14,420 nt of DNA from the NCBI RefSeq assembly GCF_000003605.2, contig NW_003117959.1, positions 1 to 14,420 of the forward strand, read 5' to 3'. The position numbers were made by a program, and so were the translations under genes. The number at the start of each line of letters is the position of its first letter. The stretch's first letter is position 1. Positions 1-8,013 of the stretch are shown here, in pieces. Source of the DNA: Saccoglossus kowalevskii (Eukaryota; Hemichordata; Enteropneusta; Harrimaniidae). A model generated the notes under the pieces. The model was not told the origin of the DNA and searched no databases. It saw nothing but the letters and a program-made list of their open reading frames with translations.

Positions 1-516
1 TGCTGATGATGAAGTGTATCTGTTGATTGTCTGAATGGGAGAAGGTGGGTTTCACACTTGTAGTTTGTGTTTGATGGTGGTGCTGATGATGAAGTGTATC
101 TGTTGATTGTCGGAATGGGAGAAGGTGGGTTTTATACTTGTAGTTTGTATTTGATGGTTGTTCTGAAGATGATGTATATCTGTTGATTGTTGGAGCAGGA
201 GAAGGTGGGCTTTTATATATGTAATTTGTATTTGGTCGTGCTGATGATGAAGTGCTTCTGTTGATTGTCGGAATGGGAGAAGGTGGGTTTCACACTTGTA
301 GTTTGTGTTTGATGGGCGTGCCGATGCTGAAGTGTATCTGTTGATTGTCGGAATGGGAGAAGGTGAGTTTCACATTTGTAGTTTGTGTTTGATGGTCGTG
401 CTGATGATGATGTATATCTGTTGATTGTTGTAAAGGGAGAAGGTGGGTTTCAGTTTATGTTTGATGATGGTGAAGATGATGATGATGTGTAACTGTTAAT
501 TGTCTGAGAAGCAGGA
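1..516. repeat. ~80-bp minisatellite, about 6.5 copies
   Basis: A tandem array with units starting at about 1, 81, 161, 239, 319, 399 and 471. The last copy decays by about 516. Each unit reads TGCTGATGATGAAGTGTATC, then TGTTGATTGT, then GGGAGAAGGTGGGTTT, then TTGTAGTTTGTGTTTGATGG. Copies differ by point changes and 1-8 base indels: unit 3 is shorter and unit 6 loses part of the CACACTTGTAG block. The period is not a multiple of three and no frame stays open, so it is not coding. It lies just 5' of a methyltransferase exon, so it is probably in an intron of that gene. The array may continue beyond the left edge of the window, so the copy number is a minimum. Confidence 0.95.
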
Positions 517-657
517 AGTGTATTATAATTAGTATTCATATTGCACAAGGCAATAATTCAAATAGTATAAGTTCACATAAAACAATGATATTGTATCTAT
601 TACTCAAGTATTGTAAATGTCCATTACATGAAATACCATGTTTTTGTTCCAATAAAG

Positions 658-993
658 GATCTCGGGAAAGCACTGTTCTAGAGTATGTACTAGAACGTCA
701 TCCACGGGTCTATGTACGAGTGTTGGAACCAGAACAAAACGCTGCAGATATATGCAAAGAGAATTTTATGGCTTTGAAAAAGAAGTACCCCTCAATTCGC
801 TTTGAATGGTATATCACCACGTTTGAACAATACAGGAGGGAAATCGACACCGAGGCAGAAATAGATAAATATCACTTAATTTTATGTATGGATGTGTTGT
901 ACTATTTGAATGACTTATCTGATACATTACGACATTTGTATCGATTATTGAAACCAAAAGCTGTTCTTGGAATAACAACGATTTGCACAAAAA
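658..993 (+). CDS. HNMT: Histamine N-methyltransferase-like protein, penultimate coding exon
   Basis: An internal exon of 112 codons from a class I AdoMet-dependent methyltransferase resembling histamine N-methyltransferase, a soluble enzyme that methylates the histamine ring nitrogen. The acceptor is a T-rich tract ending AATAAAG before 658. The donor is CAAAAA|GTGAGTATTG at 993/994. Both introns are phase 1. The peptide contains RVLEPEQNAADICKENF, matching the end of strand 2 with the acidic residue that binds the AdoMet ribose, then IRFEWYITTFEQY. It continues with LILCMDVLYYLNDLSDTLRH, matching the strand 4/helix region, and a LLKP turn. The glycine-rich AdoMet loop should lie in the preceding exon, outside the window. 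The frame also opens upstream to an ATG at 585, but that stretch is intronic in character and I do not take it as the start. The family match is by pattern recognition; another amine methyltransferase paralogue is possible. Confidence 0.68.
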
Positions 994-1227
994 GTGAGTA
1001 TTGTTCAGAATTGTAAAGACACGATTATTAGAAATCACAATATTAAGCCACTATGACGACCAATGCCATAGTTTAGCACCTATGCCAACATTCCCGAGTT
1101 TTTTAAATGTATTTTTAAAAAGTGAATCAAAAATACATTTGATTTAAAATTTTAACATACTGGTAGCTCATTTATTATGGACAAATAAAACACTTTTGTC
1201 TAGAATTTTATATTTGATGTTTTACAG
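994..1227 (+). other. Phase-1 intron of the HNMT-like gene (234 bp)
   Basis: The intron begins GTGAGTATTG and ends TTTGATGTTTTACAG, a near-consensus donor and a polypyrimidine/CAG acceptor. The split codon is A|GT (Ser). Joining the two exons preserves the frame, and the downstream peptide continues as a methyltransferase C-terminus, which supports this splice over reading on to the in-frame stop at about 1014. Confidence 0.8.
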
Positions 1228-1574
1228 GTGTACTTGGCAACTTTTACTTGAACTACTACAAAGACAAAGATTATCCTGTGTGCTTGAATTCAGATGAGGA
1301 TATTATGAAAGTGGTTACAACTTCTGGGTGGTTGACAGAATTAAAGTATACACCAGTGTGTGTTGATATGACATCTGTTATTCATAATCCAATGTCAGAA
1401 GAAGCCAATATGCTCCTTGATTTCATAACACATGTCATTGATTACCGTAATTCAGCTCCCAAATCCTTAGTGGGTGACACACTGGCTTATCTGACAAAAA
1501 ATGCTGAATATCAGTCGGATGGTAAAGAAACAGTAACAAATAGTAAAGTTGAAATTATCATCACCAAAGCCTGA
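1228..1574 (+). CDS. HNMT: Histamine N-methyltransferase-like protein, terminal coding exon
   Basis: The last coding exon. It opens at 1228 after TTTTACAG, completes a split Ser codon, and continues in frame for 115 codons to TGA at 1572-1574. It starts VLGNFYLNYYKDKDYPVCL, has SDEDIMKVVTTSGW (the C-terminal substrate-side region), then VDMTSVIHNP, LLDFITHVIDYRN and a final strand VEIIITKA. The HNMT family has the same C-terminal plan: a variable DxTxxF/I segment, a LLDFxT-like helix, a loop, and a last beta strand of hydrophobic residues. With the upstream exon this gives about 228 residues of an expected ~290-300, so only the first ~70 residues are missing. There is no frameshift or internal stop, so the gene appears intact here. 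Function is inferred from family resemblance and substrate is not established. Confidence 0.68.
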
Positions 1575-1720
1575 TAACTAAATTTGAGTTCATGTCACAC
1601 CTTGTTTTTATACTAATTATGAACTCTGTCCGTTATTGAAAGGCCACATTGTTATTGGTTGATTGGTACCACGTGTAGCCCTGTTACCAGAAGATGTACA
1701 TGTAAACCTTGTAACAAAAC

Positions 1721-1726
1721 AATAAA
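1721..1726 (+). other. Polyadenylation signal AATAAA of the HNMT-like gene
   Basis: AATAAA about 147 bases after the stop codon of the terminal exon, in a strongly A+T-rich 3' flank. Further AATAA-like runs around 1850 could act as alternatives. Confidence 0.5.
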
Positions 1727-1734
1727 CTATAAAT

Positions 1735-2460
1735 GTAATAATAATAACCATAATGTGTTGTTAATATCTGAGAAAAAAATTATGTAATTTGTTATTTTAA
1801 GCAATATCAAACTCGTATTTTAAAACTTATATAGTATACAATCTATATAAAAATAAATAACCGCTTGATTGATTTGATTTTTATAAGAACGAATTATTCA
1901 TATATGTGGTTGGGGTTGTAAGCTCATGAAATATTTGAACACATGGTGGTGCTAATAATAAATGTGAACGATTTGGGTGAAATTGTAGCGCTTAATCTTG
2001 CATGACAATGGCGCCCTCGTCGAATTGTCATTGCATTGCACAAATCTGTAAGTTGGAAGAGATTGTGACGATAACAAACTTTTATAAGGTTTTATCACGG
2101 ACGTTTTTTTACCTCCATGTGCATTAGCACAGTGGAAATGCAGGTCACACGTACATCATCCGGCTTACAAAACGTCAACTAGAAACATGTACATTGGGTT
2201 CGGACGAACCTCCTAAAATCTGAGGATTTGATTCATTTTGTTTCTTTTTTCTCGTTTATTTTACTTTTTACTTGGAAACAACACGGGAAAATAACATTCC
2301 CGCCTTTGTCAATCGCACAAGGGGTTTGTTACTGACCAATCACGTTCGAATATTTGTGTCTGTATCAATCAGTTCCGAGCTTTGTTTCAGTTGTTCACAA
2401 TATCTACATGTTAAGTTAATGCAGGTGGATGAATTATACTATATAATCAGATTATATGTG
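1735..2460. other. Intergenic A+T-rich stretch with small inverted repeats
   Basis: No gene is supported. A TGACAAT/ATTGTCA hairpin lies at 2003-2009 and 2034-2040 with a GC-rich loop (GGCGCCCTCG). A palindrome GGTTCGGACGAACC lies at 2197-2210. A pyrimidine-rich tract at about 2240-2270 precedes a short open frame (2272-2463) whose peptide I do not recognise. This could be 5' sequence of the recombinase relic that follows. Confidence 0.5.
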
Positions 2461-2582
2461 TGAGATATCCATAATATCGACCGACGCCAAAAACCTTATA
2501 GAAGCAACGCAGGCAGCTGAATATGTGAATCACCTCGGGTTTGATAATGTCGATATTGAACCGGGTACTTGAAGTTCCACAA

Positions 2583-2697
2583 GTAAGTATTTTCTCACTT
2601 CAGTTACAACAATTTACTGGTTTATCATATCCTGTATTATAAAAAGCAAACTCGACTTTACATGCAACTTGTTTTATTATATTGCAGGAAATCCAGA
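2583..2697 (+). other. Candidate intron before the DUF3504 relic
   Basis: The sequence CCACAA|GTAAGTATTTTC at 2582/2583 is a near-perfect donor, and TTATTATATTGCAG ending at 2697 is a good acceptor. The recombinase-like reading frame opens directly after 2697 with EIQSGRFCDSAVQAV. The upstream candidate exon (about 2460-2582) contains acidic, uncharged-helix-like codons but shows no motif I can name, so the intron rests on splice signals alone. Confidence 0.45.
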
Positions 2698-3385
2698 GTG
2701 GACGGTTTTGCGATTCTGCTGTACAGGCCGTCGCTAAGGAATCAATACCAAAAAACACAAGGCGACGTAACATGTGGACTCTGAATGGACGATAGTACGA
2801 AATAACACCCAACTGGAGTTAAGGACTGATGAAAAGGTGAAAATTTATGACTGTATCGAAGTAATGCCCATCATGGACTTGGCTTATTGGTTAAGTAAAT
2901 TCGTTCTAGAGGTGCGCAAAGTGGATGGAAATTGTAATCCTCCAAAAACATTGTTATCTTTGATCATGGGTTAGCAAAGCAAAGGTTGTTCTGAGCTGTA
3001 AAACGCCTCTAAATGTTCTAAGTGATAAAGAATTCCAGGGTTGTCGTCAAGTGCCCGATTCAGAAATAAAAAGATTTCCAGTTTTGGGTTGGGATCAAAA
3101 ACAAAACAAGCTGAGTTAATTACCAAAGACCAAACCGCCTTACTTTGAAAAATGAAGCTGCTAGGAGAATATTCTCCCCGGGTTCTTGTTCGCACTATGG
3201 TATTTTTAAATGGCAAACACTTTGCCCGCAGAAGCGGAATGGAACATAGAGTTCTACGTTTTAACCGCCCCCCGAATCACTTTACACGAGTTAACAAATG
3301 AAACGCCTTATTTGAAGTATGTGCAAGACGTGTCAAAAAAGCAACTAAGGTGGTCTAAAGCATCAGAGTAAGACAAATAGAGCTA

Positions 3386-3745
3386 ATGCATTATGCAAAT
3401 TCTGAAAAACCCCAACAATGCCATATTCGAATTTTCAAGCAGTACACATCACTCTGCCCACCCGAGGAAAAACAAAAAGCATTCTACCTGCAACCCCGGC
3501 GTAAATATGAAGAATCCGACAAGATATGGTTTACTAAGCAGCCGATGGGGCACAATTCTATTCAACTCGTGGTGCCAAATTTATTCCGATCTGCTGGAAT
3601 CGTTGGAAACTTTACAAACCATAGTTTACGTGTTACAGCTGTGACCAGTCTTTATGAGCATGGTGTTGATGAGCAACTCATATTGGAACGAACAGGACAT
3701 GTGTTCGCAGTAATAAACGCACAACACAGAACCAGAAGAAAGTAA
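3386..3745 (+). pseudogene. Catalytic C-terminal half of the DUF3504 recombinase relic
   Basis: The longest surviving open piece of the relic, 119 codons. It contains HYANSEKPQQCHIRIFKQY, YTSLCPPEE, AFYLQP, WFTKQPMGHN and then the tyrosine-recombinase box II core NHSLRVTAVTSLYEHGVDEQ followed by LILERTGH. The H-x-x-R of NHSLR and the final histidine of RTGH fit the conserved H-x-x-R and H/W positions of the catalytic set. After RTGH the frame drifts: the usual tract that carries the tyrosine nucleophile is replaced by VFAVINAQHRTRRK and a stop, so the nucleophile region is damaged. The ATG at 3386 is simply the first in the open stretch and not a true start. Confidence 0.78.
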
Positions 3746-3912
3746 TGGTACCCGCAGCTGCTACAACCTCCAAGCAAGTAAACGTCGACCTTGATGAATT
3801 TTCTGACACGTCATCTCCCGCAGATGTTGGAATCCATAAACTAAACACCCAAGACGCTGGAGCTGGAATTGTTTACAACAATTGCGTGTTTACTATTACC
3901 GGAAATATATGA
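3745..3912 (+). pseudogene. C-terminal tail of the recombinase relic, shifted frame
   Basis: The open frame from ATG at 3745 to TGA at 3910-3912 encodes a 55-residue acidic tail ending in an INTQDAG-like/NNCVFTITGNI-type segment (seen: YNNCVFTITGNI). DUF3504 proteins of this type often end in a short NNC-aliphatic strand, so this is likely the original C-terminus. It is one frame off from the preceding catalytic piece, so a small indel lies between about 3690 and 3745. Confidence 0.55.
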
Positions 3913-3958
3913 TCAATTATAGCAGTATAATGTGTCAACATAATATTTGATTGAAAAC

Positions 3959-3964
3959 AATAAA
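3959..3964 (+). other. AATAAA downstream of the recombinase relic
   Basis: A polyadenylation-like hexamer 47 bases after the stop at 3912, consistent with the 3' end of the former gene. Confidence 0.35.
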
Positions 3965-4009
3965 TGTGCAACAAACGTTTAACCTGTTTGTGTAATTTAT
4001 TCGGAGGTA

Positions 4010-4140
4010 GGTCGTGATATCATCCATCGGCTTCGCCGTACCAACGGAGTGTCATTTCGAAGCATGATATCGGAAATGACACGAGACGAAGTCGAGTGTT
4101 ATTTCCGATATCATGCCGAGAGTATGACAGGTCTATAATA
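4010..4140. repeat. Nested-palindrome repeat, MITE-like
   Basis: A compact multi-hairpin block. The main stem is 4062-4082 (GCATGATATCGGAAATGACAC) against 4096-4116, 21-base arms with one mismatch around a 13-base loop. A competing stem pairs GTGTCATTT at 4049-4057 with AAATGACAC at 4074-4082. The module GATATCAT occurs at 4016-4023 and 4107-4114 and inverted at 4064-4071. A small CGGC-TTC-GCCG hairpin lies near 4028-4038. The outer flanks carry AGGTCGTGATATCAT and ATGACAGGTCTAT. The dense self-complementarity and lack of coding potential suggest a small non-autonomous DNA element or the end of one. It follows directly on the 3' side of the recombinase relic, which could mean it is a Crypton-associated terminal structure, but this is unproven. 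Confidence 0.75.
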
Positions 4141-4795
4141 TCGCCCATTCCCTTCAAATATCAAATAAAGTTGTTATTCAAAAAAAACTCGGTCTATTAT
4201 TTTGCGTATGAGGTGTGTATATATTCATTACAACCTTGTGAGCGTGACACGTAAGAAAATAACATTGAATCCTGGTTGACCAAAAATCATTTTTTTGCTT
4301 CCATTCTAGATAATTATGCTCAATGTTTGATGTAAAATTGAAGCGATGACTAAATAAACGAACCTTGGCTGGGGAAGATGTATCAGGAAGTGTACACATT
4401 TGTTGGAAGTGAAAACAATATTCAATGTAATGACAAAAATTGTAAAATGCTGTGGAACTTCTTTTGTAAATAAAAATATACTAGCAATTTTCTAATAATG
4501 GTTTATTCAAGTGGGCAAAATATAATGTACAGAAAGATTGCCCGTAGAGTATCGCTACTCTGAAAAGTAAGCAACCGACAGCCTGTATAAAATGGGGTCT
4601 GTGATTGGCTGTTACTTACGCGAGATTTGAATGGGACTTACGTAGGCGTCGAATCAGATGTATATAGGGCGGAATTAAAACAAAATCACAAAATCAAAGT
4701 AAAATAATAAATAAAAAGGCATTAATAACAAAAGTAATAAAAAAATAAAATTAAAATAAATTTATAGCCAAAATAATTAAAGCCCGTACACTACA
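4141..4795. other. Unassigned A+T-rich stretch
   Basis: No gene is supported. A 73-codon minus-strand open frame (4178-4399) has no recognisable motif. A weak imperfect hairpin pairs GTAAGCAACCGACAGCC (4567-4583) with GGCTGTTACTTAC (4607-4619). The part next to the gypsy relic (4680-4790) is a low-complexity A-rich tract of AATAAA-like runs. I could not find a long terminal repeat here matching the other side of the relic. Confidence 0.5.
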
Positions 4796-5220
4796 TCAGA
4801 TTTTAACTTGAATCAGATTGGCATCACAGGATCGGACAAATCTCCGAATGTCTGATTTAATACCTGGCCAGTAGAAATGTGTAATAATTTTGTCCACCGT
4901 CTTCTGGGTCCCTTGGTATCCCCCGAGTATTGACTCGTGTGCTAGCTTCATTACTTGGTGCTGCAATGTCAATGGCATGACCACCTGGTGGAAACCATCA
5001 TCATTTTTGTTGTGTGGAGACTTGAAATTACGGTACAGAATTCCCTTTTGTTGAACTCTGATTCCATCCTTGCAAGCATTTTACTACCTTCATTCAGCAT
5101 TTCCCAACAGCGCTTCAATGTTACATCAGTTTTCTGCTCTTTCTGTAATTCGGCTACTGTTACCATCTCTATGGGACTATTCGGTACCTTTAAGCCTTGT
5201 GTGGGTTTACGCTCCAACAT
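4796..5220 (-). pseudogene. Integrase N-terminal (H2C2 zinc) region of the gypsy relic
   Basis: Two overlapping pieces. The first (5220-4969) holds a lysine-rich linker with VAELQKEQKTDVTLKRCWEM, a segment that in gypsy elements usually comes just before the integrase zinc domain. The second (4984-4796), in another frame, holds VMKLAHESILGGYQGTQKT, FYWPGIKSDIRRFVRSCD. The first histidine and first cysteine of the HHCC motif are visible. The second histidine is replaced by tyrosine (GGY where the family has GGH), and the second cysteine is lost because the element breaks off after the CD. There is no D,D,E catalytic core. The integrase would have joined the cDNA to host DNA; this copy cannot. 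Confidence 0.8.
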
Positions 5221-5226
5221 CTTTTA

Positions 5227-5580
5227 GGCTCTCGTTTGTACCCCCAATGTAATCTATTGTACTGGATCACTGCAGTCTCCAGACTGCACATCTAAATGCG
5301 AACCACCATTCCAATTTAAGTCAGGGTCATATGGGTCACGAACTCCTGGGACATTTCCAAGGATAAGATCATATACGGGACTCTTCATACAAAGGGCGTC
5401 TACCATACCTATGAGATACGAAGTATCCACATCTATCCGAGCAACTGGAATCTTCCTTGCTGTACCATCTACAAGAACACAGACTCTAGACTATCCATTT
5501 AGCTGGTCATCAGAAACAAGAGCTCGCCTTACCTCTATACCACTACATCCACTATCTCTTAGAACTGAAACTTCAACACA
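5227..5580 (-). pseudogene. Aspartic protease (retropepsin-like) of the gypsy relic
   Basis: This stretch shows the two retropepsin landmarks in one frame. VLRDSGCSG has the catalytic DSG at 5556-5548, and YDLILGNVPG has the ILG-type motif at 5364-5353, about 62 codons later. The spacing suits a single-domain retroviral-type protease, which acts as a homodimer to process the polyprotein. An internal TAG at 5493-5491 and further stops at 5256-5254 and 5226-5224 interrupt it. The peptide passes without frame change into the following integrase-flank ORF. The protease lies in a different frame from the gag piece ending at 5597, by mutation or by an original frameshift. Confidence 0.75.
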
Positions 5581-5596
5581 CCAACACAACCTACTG

Positions 5597-6617
5597 CTAC
5601 CGGCATTTCGATGGCATCTGTCCCCGGCACGCTGAACTCATAACAGGTAGTTGATGGCCACAATGCAATGTCGCATGATCCTGTTGCAGACAACATCCAT
5701 TCATTTCATTCAAGCTTTCTGGAACCCGGCAGGTCACAATATCATTCTCAGATATGTTGCTAGACACTGCTGCTTGTTTAGACCTACCACAAACAAAACA
5801 ACCATCGCTTTGACTGGCTTTTTGATGGCGAGTGAGAGAGCTGGGGTTAACAGCTTTGCCTTGAGAGGGTTTCTTTTCATTACAATTAACTCGTCTATTT
5901 ACCTGCCCAAACTTTGTACCACGGGCCTCTACAAACTGTTCAGCTAGTTTGGCCATATCAGCAATCAATTTGGAAGGGCGTTCTTTTAAAAAGGTAGCTA
6001 AGCTTGGGCCACAATTATCGATAAACTGCGACCAACAGATTCAGATTTTTTAAATCCTCAAAAGAGTTATCAATTTCAGACATGTGTATCCATCGGTCAA
6101 AATAGTTTTCTATTCGTGCAGCAAACTGAGTTGCCGTTTCTGTTTCATCAGGTTTCGCACCTCGGAATTTTTTCCGAAAACCATCTTCGGTTAAAATATA
6201 CTGCTTAAACAAAGCCAACTTTAGTGCATCATAATCGCTTGCAGACTGTACTGCCAAACGGGAGTACGCGTCCAGCGCTTTACCGGTAAGAAGGGTACTC
6301 AAATTTATTGCCCAGTCTTTACGCTTCCATTCAATTGCCATGGCATACCTCTCAAACCTTTGAATCCATGCATCCAAGTCATCATTATCCTCATTGAACA
6401 AGGGTAACTTTGGTGGATTAGCATACCCAGAGTCTCTTTCACCAACCGCGATTTCCCCATGCTCTCTTTTCGCTTGCAACTGTAATTCTAATATATGCTT
6501 TTCTTGTTTACTCAACTCCATACGCTGTGCACGTTCATCCCTCGCAAATTTCTCCCTCTCTCTCACAAAACTCATCAGAACCTCACCACCCAATCCCATC
6601 TCACGCCCAAGTTCCAT
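5597..6617 (-). pseudogene. gag-like polyprotein region of the gypsy relic
   Basis: The structural (capsid-like) region. The first 200-codon piece (6617-6015) begins with a charged, probably coiled-coil N-terminus rich in E, K, R and Q. A retrotransposon capsid-type segment follows, with PKLPLFNEDNDDLDAWIQRF near residues 68-90, a LLTGKALDAYSRL segment, and TATQFAARIENYFDRW. A frame change at about 6030 leads into the second piece (5968-5597): LIADMAKLAEQFVEARG, a basic linker and CFVCGR at about 5789-5800. That is the first half of a CCHC zinc knuckle whose H and last C are missing. An in-frame stop sits three codons after an upstream ATG at 6629-6627, so the original start may have been there rather than at 6617. 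The gag resembles the SCAN-like capsids of metazoan gypsy elements. Confidence 0.75.
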
Positions 6618-6632
6618 TCACTTGTCCATACT

Positions 6633-7490
6633 GACACAATAAGAAGGTAGAAATGAAGAAATTCACATATATGGCAACCCACATTCAAAGTACAAACTTT
6701 TAAATAAAAAACAATGTTTTACGAAGTAAGTTTGTTCTACAAAGACATTCCAAATTCGCCACTATCGGGTATTCAATATGTTGTTCTTCGACACGTTACA
6801 TTATGTCTTGTTTTAATAAATAACAATTATCTAATATTTTATAATAAATAAGAGTTGTAATGAGATGTATCTGAGTAAATTCAGTATTTTTTCAGAGTAG
6901 AGTAGAATACACTCAAAACCAATAATTATTCAAGTAAAAATAATAATTTTAGGAAAATATTGACATAGCTGTATATATTTTACATAACTAATAAGAACTA
7001 CAAAAGTTGGCAAATATTCTTTGCTTTAGAAATTCTAGTTTTTATTTTGTTCACTGATATATGTATTTGCACTTCTTTGGAAATTATTATAAAATTCAGG
7101 ATTCCTACAAAAAATCGTGCGATTAATAAAGTCCATTTAATAATACCCGAAAAAATTATTATTATTGATGCCCTCATTGTTCTTGTATAATATCATTGTT
7201 AGTCTGTCCCCGATTGAATGATTGAATAGTAAACAACAACTTCCCCTCTGTAGCCTATGTCTCTGATATGATTAAATTCGGCATACATTACGTCATACAG
7301 GCTGTTATCGTCATCGTTAAATACTGACTCAAAGTACATAGTGAAAACATTTCACTCTTGTTCATCGTTTTCTACTTTTTTTTCGTTAAAAATAAATTAC
7401 TCCAGGGATGCGGGACACAACGGTTGGGACACACGATAAAATATCACAGAGCATACTGTGACATATTCATTGATTGTAGCTTTCTGTAAA
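6633..7490. other. A+T-rich stretch without recognised features
   Basis: Flanks the 5' side of the minus-strand gypsy relic. If a 5' LTR or leader existed it would lie here. I see no TG...CA-bounded segment repeated on the 3' side and no clear tRNA-complementary primer site. No open frame with recognisable content. Confidence 0.5.
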
Positions 7491-7500
7491 TCATTGCAAG

Positions 7501-7602
7501 CCTCCATCTGATTAGCTCAATATTATCCGCCGATGGAGGCGCTGTTTGGTCCCATGTCTTGGTACTTTCAGGTCACGGATTATAATTCAGCATCGTACCA
7601 AG
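7501..7602. repeat. Two consecutive perfect 8-bp-stem hairpins
   Basis: CCTCCATC at 7501-7508 pairs with GATGGAGG at 7532-7539 (23-base loop). CTTGGTAC at 7558-7565 pairs with GTACCAAG at 7595-7602 (29-base loop). The two lie side by side in a locally less A+T-rich patch (GCCGATGGAGGCGCTG). They could be the remains of a small transposon, a structured RNA or chance; no gene context helps. Confidence 0.6.
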
Positions 7603-7651
7603 CAGGAACTCGAGACGTAGTTTGACTCATGACGCGTGATAATTAATTGCA

Positions 7652-7900
7652 GTTGTCAAAAAATCATTTGGTGTTCCTACGCACGTAACAAGATCACTTT
7701 CTGGTGCCCATGGTATGGAAGAAATATTTGTATTCAATTCCCCAGTTTTGCTTGTACCCCTCCCCCGCTGAGTTTAATAAAACTGCATCTACCCGAAAAT
7801 TCCCATATCTCAATTTCACAGATGGCACCGCCGTTTTTTTATAATTCAAGGGCTGTAATTGTTGTTAAAAAATCTGTGTGTTCCAACGAACGTAGCAAAC
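7652..7900. repeat. Diverged direct repeat, two ~40-bp copies 209 bp apart
   Basis: Positions 7652-7692 and 7861-7900 share GTTGT[C/T]AAAAAATC, GTGTTCC[T/A]ACG[C/A]ACGTA[A/G]CAA and are about three quarters identical by eye. The 110-codon open frame that spans them (7636-7968) has no recognisable domain, and I do not call it a gene. Confidence 0.4.
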
Positions 7901-8013
7901 GCTGTATTGTAACCGCCCTCAGCGTTGAATCTGTGACAGAAAACCAGACTCGGAAGTGTGGTCAATAGAAAGTTACATTGCAAGTGTATAAGGGTGGTCA
8001 AAATTGAAGTGAT

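Larger units (their letters stand above)
2698..3912 (+). pseudogene. Crypton-type tyrosine recombinase (DUF3504) pseudogene
   Basis: A decayed gene for a DUF3504-type tyrosine recombinase. This is the enzyme of Crypton DNA transposons, which integrate by site-specific recombination; the domain was also domesticated in the ZMYM2/QRICH1/KIAA1958 protein families. Pieces appear in the right order in several frames: an N-terminal SIPKNTRRRNMWTLN segment (~2750-2790), then DLAYWLSKFVLEVRKVDG (~2876-2930). A box I-like GKHFARRSGMEHRVLR follows at ~3212-3260 with its arginine. A VQDVSKKQ segment lies at ~3320-3345, then the catalytic C-terminal half (3386-3745) and a C-terminal tail (3745-3912). At least four frame changes plus stops (e.g. 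TAG at 2972-2974) separate them, so it cannot make a full protein. An AATAAA lies at 3959. An intron-like gap upstream suggests it is not a processed copy. It may be a dead Crypton or a dead host gene of the same family. Confidence 0.8.
4796..6632 (-). mobile_element. Decayed Ty3/gypsy-class LTR retrotransposon, Gmr1-like order
   Basis: Read on the minus strand, from 6617 down to 4796: a gag-like ORF, an incomplete zinc knuckle, an aspartic protease, then the integrase HHCC domain. No reverse transcriptase or RNase H lies between protease and integrase. The protease and the N-terminal flank of the integrase share one frame interrupted only by stop codons (5491-5493, 5254-5256, 5224-5226), so a gross deletion there is not evident. 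The Gmr1-like group of Ty3/gypsy elements has protease-integrase-RT order, and this would fit it. The element breaks off inside the integrase zinc domain at about 4815, so core integrase and RT are missing through 3' truncation. I could identify neither LTRs nor a confident primer binding site near 6650. It is not functional. Confidence 0.8.

Noticed and set aside
585-657. ATG at 585 as the start of the methyltransferase ORF
   Set aside because: The first ~24 codons do not resemble the family, a good splice acceptor lies at 657, and the AdoMet-binding loop would be missing. The ATG is most likely intronic.
994-1016. Reading through to the stop at 1014-1016 as the end of a 143-residue protein
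   Set aside because: A strong GTGAGT donor precedes it, and a downstream exon in the matching phase continues the family's C-terminus.
4178-4399. 73-codon minus-strand frame next to the nested palindromes
   Set aside because: No motif or family resemblance; composition like the flanking non-coding DNA.
5411-5947. Plus-strand open frames across the gypsy relic (5411-5635, 5651-5947)
   Set aside because: They are antisense shadows of the gag and protease frames, whose motifs are clear on the minus strand.
6640-6700. tRNA primer-binding site and LTR end for the gypsy relic
   Set aside because: TGGGTTGCC on the minus strand near 6680 is suggestive, but no matching LTR pair was found and no specific tRNA 3' end could be assigned.
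7636-7968. 110-codon open frame as a gene
   Set aside because: No recognisable domain, low-complexity and repeat-containing sequence, no splice or start context. Treated as chance.
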